A stretch of 17,133 nt of DNA from Actinomycetes bacterium (GTDB lineage: Bacteria > Actinomycetota > Actinomycetes > Mycobacteriales > Mycobacteriaceae). A model generated the notes under the pieces. It was not told the DNA's origin. It saw only the letters and a list, made by a program, of their open reading frames with translations, and searched no databases. The stretch is taken from assembly GCA_023415515.1 (NCBI GenBank), contig JAEZKH010000358.1, forward strand, positions 1-17,133, read 5' to 3'. Numbering within the stretch: the stretch's first letter is position 1; each line of letters starts with the position of its first letter. The position numbers were made by a program, and so were the translations under genes. This document shows positions 13,707 through 17,133 of the stretch, piece after piece.

Positions 13707-14549
13707 ATGGTCAGTAGCCGAAACGAGCGGTCCTTCGAGGGAGTCGGCGGCGTCCGCATCGTCTATGACGTGTGGGAGCCCGTGGAAGAGGACTGCCGCG
13801 GTGTGGTGGTCCTGTGTCACGGGTACGCCGAGCACGCCCGCCGCTACGACCACGTCGCCGAGCGGTTCGGCGCGTCAGGGCTTGCCGTGTACGCCCTCGA
13901 CCTGCGCGGTCACGGCCGCTCCGGCGGCAGACGCGTGTACGTGAAAGACATCTCCGAGTACACCGAGGACTTCCACACCCTGGTGGACATCGCGGCGGCC
14001 GAGTATCCCCAACTGGAGCGTGTCGTGCTGGGCCACAGCATGGGCGGCGGCGTCGTGTTCGCCTACGGCGCCGAGCATCCCGACGCCTACGCGGCGATGG
14101 TGCTCTCCGGGCCTGCCGTCGCCGCCCAGGACGGGGTGTCGCCGGTGATGAAGATCGCGGCCAAGGTGCTCGGCCGGCTGGTGCCGGGTCTGCCGGTCGA
14201 GGACCTGCCTGCCGATGCGGTGTCGCGCGACCCCGCCGTCGTCGCCGCCTACGAGAACGACCCGCTGGTGCATCACGGCAAGCTGCCCGCGGGCGTGGCC
14301 AGGGCGCTCATCGGCGTCGGCGAGACCATGCCGCAGCGCGCCAGGGCGCTGACGGCGCCGCTGCTGGTCGTGCACGGCGAGCAGGACAAGCTGATACCGG
14401 TGGCAGGCAGCAGACGCCTGCTGGAGTGCGTCGGGTCGACCGACACGGAACTCAAGGTCTATCCGGGGCTCTATCACGAGGTCTTCAACGAGCCCGAGCA
14501 GGCCGAGGTGCTCGACGACGTCGTCGCATGGATCGAGGCACGGATTTGA
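13707..14549 (+). CDS. monoacylglycerol lipase, Rv0183-like
   Basis: This 280-residue alpha/beta hydrolase of the serine aminopeptidase S33 / Hydrolase_4 type has a complete triad: Ser111 in LGHSMGGG, Asp227 in HGEQDKLIP and His257 in GLYHEVFNEPE. Other markers are LCHGYAEHARRYDHVAE, ALDLRGHGRSGG and RDPAVVAAYENDPLVHHG. It closely resembles M. tuberculosis Rv0183, an exported or wall-associated lipase that cuts monoacylglycerols and is linked to lipid turnover. Like Rv0183 it has no visible signal peptide. It is transcribed divergently from sigG, as in M. tuberculosis. The TGA stop overlaps the TTG start of the next gene. Cys37 replaces the more usual small residue next to the oxyanion HG. 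Confidence 0.94.
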   Translation: MVSSRNERSFEGVGGVRIVYDVWEPVEEDCRGVVVLCHGYAEHARRYDHVAERFGASGLAVYALDLRGHGRSGGRRVYVKDISEYTEDFHTLVDIAAAEYPQLERVVLGHSMGGGVVFAYGAEHPDAYAAMVLSGPAVAAQDGVSPVMKIAAKVLGRLVPGLPVEDLPADAVSRDPAVVAAYENDPLVHHGKLPAGVARALIGVGETMPQRARALTAPLLVVHGEQDKLIPVAGSRRLLECVGSTDTELKVYPGLYHEVFNEPEQAEVLDDVVAWIEARI

Positions 14550-15550
14550 AAGCCGTTGCCGCACTGGCGTTCGCCGTGCTCCTGCTGTTGACCGGCTGCT
14601 CGTCCGGCGACAAGTCCCAGCAGCAGTGGGTCGAAGACGAGGTCAGCTTCCAATCAGACGGCCTGACCATCCACGGCACATACCGCCATCAGAAGGATGC
14701 GCCGCCCGGGCCCGCCGCGCTGCTGATCTCCGAGAGCGGCAACACCGACCGCAACGGCGACAACGTCGTCGTCGGCAAGATCGGCAACATGCGCCAGCTC
14801 GCCGAGGCGCTGTCCGACCAGCCGGATGGGAAAGGAGTCGCCAGCCTGCGCTACGACAAGGTCGGCACAGGGGCGACCGGTCTCGGGCCGTTCCAGCAGC
14901 GCCCCACCGAGGTGGTCAGCGCCGTCTACACCGCAGGCGCCGAGTCCGCGGCCCGATTCCTCGCCGATCAGCCCGGGACCGACAAGAACCGGTTGTCGGT
15001 GTACGCGCTGGGGGAGGGCACCGTGCACGCGATGGCGTTGGCCGCCGACACCTCGCCGGGCGCGCCGAAGATCCACTCGCTCGGCCTGCTGCAACCGCTG
15101 TCAGGCCGCTACCTGGACATCATCACCAACCGGGTGCGCTCCGACGCCAGCCCCGAGACGCTGGCCACCTGGCTGGCCGCCGTCGACGAGGTCCGCACCA
15201 CGGGCACGGTGCCCAAGGACCTGCCCGAGGGACTGGGCGCGATCCTCAACCCCGGCAATGCGAAGGCCATCGTCGAGGCCGACAAGATCGACCCGGTCGC
15301 ACTCGCGGCCAAGATCCCCGCGGGCACGCCGGTCCTGCTGACGTGTTCGGACACCGATCGGCAGGCCTTGTGCAACACGATGAAGCCGCTGATCGACGCG
15401 CTGGCCCACACCGCGCTGACCGTCGTCGAACTCAAGGGTGTCAACCACGTGCTGCGCGACGACCCCACCGACAGCATCGCCAACCTCGCCACTGACGCCC
15501 CCCTTTCTCCACAGCTTGTGGATGCGTTGAACGGGTTTGTCACGAAGTAG
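14546..15550 (+). CDS. hydrolase-like lipoprotein lacking a visible nucleophile
   Basis: The 334-residue protein begins MKAVAALAFAVLLLLTGCSSG, with the lipobox LTGC and Cys18, so it is probably a lipoprotein. The body follows the alpha/beta-hydrolase plan: ALLISESGNTDRNGDN at 59, ASLRYDKVGTGAT at 99, a final acid in CSDTDRQ (269-271) and His301 in LKGVNHVLRDD. Where active relatives have a G-x-S-x-G elbow, this protein reads ALGEG (154-158), with Gly156 at the place of Ser, so it may not be a hydrolase. The TTG at 14546 has GAGG 7 bases upstream and overlaps the lipase stop (TTGA). An in-frame ATG at 14528 is an alternative without a ribosome site. Coupling to the lipase suggests a related lipid or wall role. 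Confidence 0.78.
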   Translation: MKAVAALAFAVLLLLTGCSSGDKSQQQWVEDEVSFQSDGLTIHGTYRHQKDAPPGPAALLISESGNTDRNGDNVVVGKIGNMRQLAEALSDQPDGKGVASLRYDKVGTGATGLGPFQQRPTEVVSAVYTAGAESAARFLADQPGTDKNRLSVYALGEGTVHAMALAADTSPGAPKIHSLGLLQPLSGRYLDIITNRVRSDASPETLATWLAAVDEVRTTGTVPKDLPEGLGAILNPGNAKAIVEADKIDPVALAAKIPAGTPVLLTCSDTDRQALCNTMKPLIDALAHTALTVVELKGVNHVLRDDPTDSIANLATDAPLSPQLVDALNGFVTK

Positions 15551-15553
15551 TTC

Positions 15554-15559
15554 TAGTCT
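15554..15559 (+). promoter_or_regulatory. possible -10 box (TAGTCT) before a small upstream ORF
   Basis: The same hexamer as before the lipase gene lies four bases after the lipoprotein stop and eight bases before an ATG at 15568. A transcript from it would start at or within a few bases of that ATG. Confidence 0.35.
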
Positions 15560-15567
15560 GGGCCGCG

Positions 15568-15609
15568 ATGACCCCGAGCGAGAGGCGGAGCGGATCCGCG
15601 CATGACTGA
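15568..15609 (+). CDS. possible 13-codon upstream ORF overlapping the DUF2786 gene start
   Basis: The ATG at 15568 opens MTPSERRSGSAHD and stops at TGA 15607-15609, six bases into the next gene, whose ATG (15602) is in another frame. With the -10 box just upstream it could be translated from a leaderless transcript and pass ribosomes to the downstream start. Nothing in its sequence shows a function of its own. Confidence 0.25.
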   Translation: MTPSERRSGSAHD

Positions 15610-16351
15610 CGACAAGATGCTCGCCCGCATCGCCGCGCTGCTGCGCCAGGCCGAGGGCACCGACAACGCGCACGAAGCCGAGGCCTTCATGGCCGCCGCC
15701 CAGCGCCTGGCGACGGCAACGTCGATCGATCTCGCCGTCGCCCGTTCGCACTCCACGGAGCGCACCAAGGCGCAGACGCCGGTGCAGCGCACCATCACCA
15801 TCGGCAATGCGGGCACCAGGGGCCTGCGGACCTACGTGCAGCTGTTCACCGTCATCGCCCACGCCAACGACGTGAAATGCGACATCGCGTCCAACTCGAC
15901 ATTCGTCTACGCCTACGGCTTCGCCGAGGACATCGACGCCAGCCACGCGCTCTACGCGAGCCTGATCACGCAGATGGTCAAGGCGTCGGAGGCCTACATC
16001 GCGTCGGGCGCACACAGGCCGACGCCGACCATCACCGCGCGGATCAACTTCCAGTTGGCGTTCGGCGCCCGCATCGGTCAGCGGCTTGCGGAGGCGCGCG
16101 AGCAAGCCAGGCGCGAGGCGACCAAGAGCGGGACACGGGCACCCGGTACGGCGATTGCGTTGCGGGACAAGGATATCGAGCTCAAGGACTTCTACCGCGA
16201 AACGTCGCAGGCACGCGGGACGTGGCGGGCCACCAGCGCCACGGCGGGTTATTCGTCGTCGGCGCGGCGGGCCGGTGACCGCGCGGGTCGACGGGCCAGA
16301 CTGGGCGGCAGCGGCGAGATCAACGGCGCGCGTACCGCGCTGAACCGGTGA
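15602..16351 (+). CDS. DUF2786 domain protein, Rv0184-like
   Basis: The protein has 249 residues. Residues ~5-48 (MLARIAALLRQAEGT, then HEAEAFMAAAQRLA) form the short helical DUF2786 domain. The middle (about 65-160) is a mixed domain with YVQLFTVIAHANDVKCDI and YGFAEDIDASHALYASL. The C-terminal ~60 residues are Arg/Ala/Ser-rich. There is no signal peptide, so it should be cytoplasmic. The biochemical role of the family is unknown. The ATG at 15602 has GGAG 11 bases upstream. The stop overlaps the start of the metalloprotein gene in GTGA, so the two are translated together, in the same order as Rv0184-Rv0185. The partner suggests they act on the same process. Confidence 0.85.
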   Translation: MTDDKMLARIAALLRQAEGTDNAHEAEAFMAAAQRLATATSIDLAVARSHSTERTKAQTPVQRTITIGNAGTRGLRTYVQLFTVIAHANDVKCDIASNSTFVYAYGFAEDIDASHALYASLITQMVKASEAYIASGAHRPTPTITARINFQLAFGARIGQRLAEAREQARREATKSGTRAPGTAIALRDKDIELKDFYRETSQARGTWRATSATAGYSSSARRAGDRAGRRARLGGSGEINGARTALNR

Positions 16352-16872
16352 CCGCGCGCGACACCCAGCGCTCCAGGGTCTACGCCGCCGAAGAGTTCGT
16401 CCGAACACTGTTCGACCGCGCCGCAGAGCACGGCCACCGCACGATCGAGTTCTTCGGGACGAACCTGACATTGCCGCCGGAGGCCCGGTTCGCATCGGTC
16501 GAGTCCGTGCAGCGATACGTCGACGAGGTGCTCACGCTCGGTTCTGTCCGTGCACGCTGGCCCGAGGCCTCGGCGCTTTCGGTCAGGCCGCGGCGCGGGG
16601 TCACCGCCGCGCACTACGAACGCGTCGGCGACGAGGCCGCGATCGCGGTGCCCGAGCGACGGACGACGTCGGAACCGGACCGCAGGCGACATGAGGCGTG
16701 GGCGCTGCGCGAATTGGTCGTGCTGCACGAGATCGCCCATCACCTCTGCGAGGCGACCCCGCCGCACGGCCACGAGTTCGTCACGACGTTCTGCGAACTC
16801 GCCGAAGCGGTGATGGGCCCCGAGGTCGCCCACGTGCTGCGGGTCGTCTACGCCAAGGAGGGCGTGCGGTAG
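16348..16872 (+). CDS. putative zinc metalloprotein (HExxH), Rv0185-like
   Basis: The protein has 174 residues. The zinc motif HEIAH lies at 127-131, followed by HGHEF (140-144), which resembles the HGxxF third-ligand motif of SprT-like minigluzincins. His140 or His142 would be the third ligand and Glu128 the catalytic base. The upstream part (VYAAEEFVRTLFDRA, YVDEVLTLGSVRARWP) matches a mycobacterial family of short putative metallohydrolases (TIGR04338 from memory). There is no signal peptide. The GTG at 16348 overlaps the TGA of the DUF2786 gene by 4 bases. No substrate is known; proteolysis is possible but not shown. Confidence 0.85.
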   Translation: MTARDTQRSRVYAAEEFVRTLFDRAAEHGHRTIEFFGTNLTLPPEARFASVESVQRYVDEVLTLGSVRARWPEASALSVRPRRGVTAAHYERVGDEAAIAVPERRTTSEPDRRRHEAWALRELVVLHEIAHHLCEATPPHGHEFVTTFCELAEAVMGPEVAHVLRVVYAKEGVR

Positions 16873-16875
16873 CGT
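16870..16875 (+). promoter_or_regulatory. -10 box (TAGCGT) for a leaderless methyltransferase transcript
   Basis: TAGCGT fits TANNNT, begins with the TAG stop of the metalloprotein gene and ends six bases before the ATG at 16882. No purine-rich ribosome site lies between them. Confidence 0.4.
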
Positions 16876-16881
16876 CGGGCG

Positions 16882-17133
16882 ATGAGCGACCCCGGCCCGC
16901 AGGCCCTCGACGAGGTGTTCACCCGCGTGCTGCACACCGAGGACGACGCGCTGCGTGCCGCACGGGAATCCGCTGCCGCAGCGGACATGCCCGCGATCGA
17001 GGTGTCGGCGCAACACGGCCGACTGCTGCAACTCATCGCGCGGATGTCCAACGCCAGACGGGTTTTGGAGATCGGCACGCTGGCCGGCTACAGCACCATC
17101 AACCTGGCCCGCGGGGTCGGCGCCGACGGGCGG
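16882..17133 (+). CDS. O-methyltransferase, Rv0187-like (3' end outside window)
   Basis: The first 84 codons are present and the frame is open to the window edge. After a helical start (LDEVFTRVLHTEDDALRAARE) come the conserved section MPAIEVSAQHGRLLQLIARM and motif I, VLEIGTLAGYSTINLARG, which binds S-adenosylmethionine. This is the pattern of the catechol / caffeoyl-CoA O-methyltransferase family (PF01596). The metal- and substrate-binding parts lie outside the window. The start codon follows the previous stop by 9 bases. Gene order matches Rv0187 in M. tuberculosis, without a bglS-like gene between. Confidence 0.88.
   Translation, partial: MSDPGPQALDEVFTRVLHTEDDALRAARESAAAADMPAIEVSAQHGRLLQLIARMSNARRVLEIGTLAGYSTINLARGVGADGR

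Noticed and set aside
13638..13853. N-terminal extension of sigG to 13853
   Set aside because: It would overlap about 150 bases of the lipase gene, and the extra residues show no sigma-factor features.
15101..16495. 464-codon minus-strand frame across the lipoprotein, DUF2786 and metalloprotein genes
   Set aside because: Arg/Gly-rich shadow that spans three real genes, with no motifs.

Overview
The window is high-GC DNA with dense genes, frequent GTG and TTG starts, and families typical of mycobacteria. These include an Mce-associated membrane protein, a SigG-type ECF sigma factor, an Rv0183-like monoacylglycerol lipase and a protein related to the PE-PPE domain. It most likely comes from a fast-growing Mycobacterium/Mycolicibacterium or close relative. 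From memory of M. tuberculosis gene order, the window runs from the 3' end of the mce1 operon (Rv0178-like) to the block Rv0181c-sigG-Rv0183-Rv0184-Rv0185-Rv0187. A set of mostly envelope-related genes lies between these two ends. No tRNA, rRNA, CRISPR array or insertion sequence was seen.

Layout. (1) Positions 1-3148, plus strand: the end of an Mce-associated membrane protein, a YoaK/DUF1275 membrane protein, a short-chain dehydrogenase and a fructosamine-kinase-family protein, packed with 10, 9 and -8 base spacing. (2) Positions 3149-3554: a 406-base regulatory gap with two inverted repeats and a perfect CRP-type site, TGTGA-N6-TCACA. (3) Positions 3555-5891, plus: a large exported protein with a PE-PPE-like middle and a lysine-rich tail. 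(4) Positions 5888-10087, minus: an exported phosphodiester glycosidase, a Tat-exported esterase and a membrane acyltransferase with an SGNH domain, which look like an envelope-glycan modification set. (5) Positions 10259-10546, plus: a small GlsB/YeaQ membrane protein. (6) Positions 10543-13637, minus: sigG, then a pirin, then a sorbosone-dehydrogenase-like lipoprotein. (7) Positions 13707-17133, plus: monoacylglycerol lipase, a hydrolase-like lipoprotein without a visible nucleophile, a DUF2786 protein, an HExxH metalloprotein and the start of an O-methyltransferase.

How the genes may work together. At least nine of the seventeen main genes encode membrane, lipidated or exported proteins, so the region is mainly about the cell envelope and lipids. 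The acyltransferase, esterase and glycosidase could add and remove groups on a surface glycan. SigG and the lipase are transcribed divergently from a gap of about 70-100 bases. Both convergent gene pairs end with overlapping stop codons in a CTAR tetramer, and one pair has a strong hairpin directly at the overlap. Several genes have a TANNNT -10 box six or seven bases before the start codon, which suggests leaderless transcripts. In two cases the upstream gene's stop codon supplies the first bases of that -10 box.
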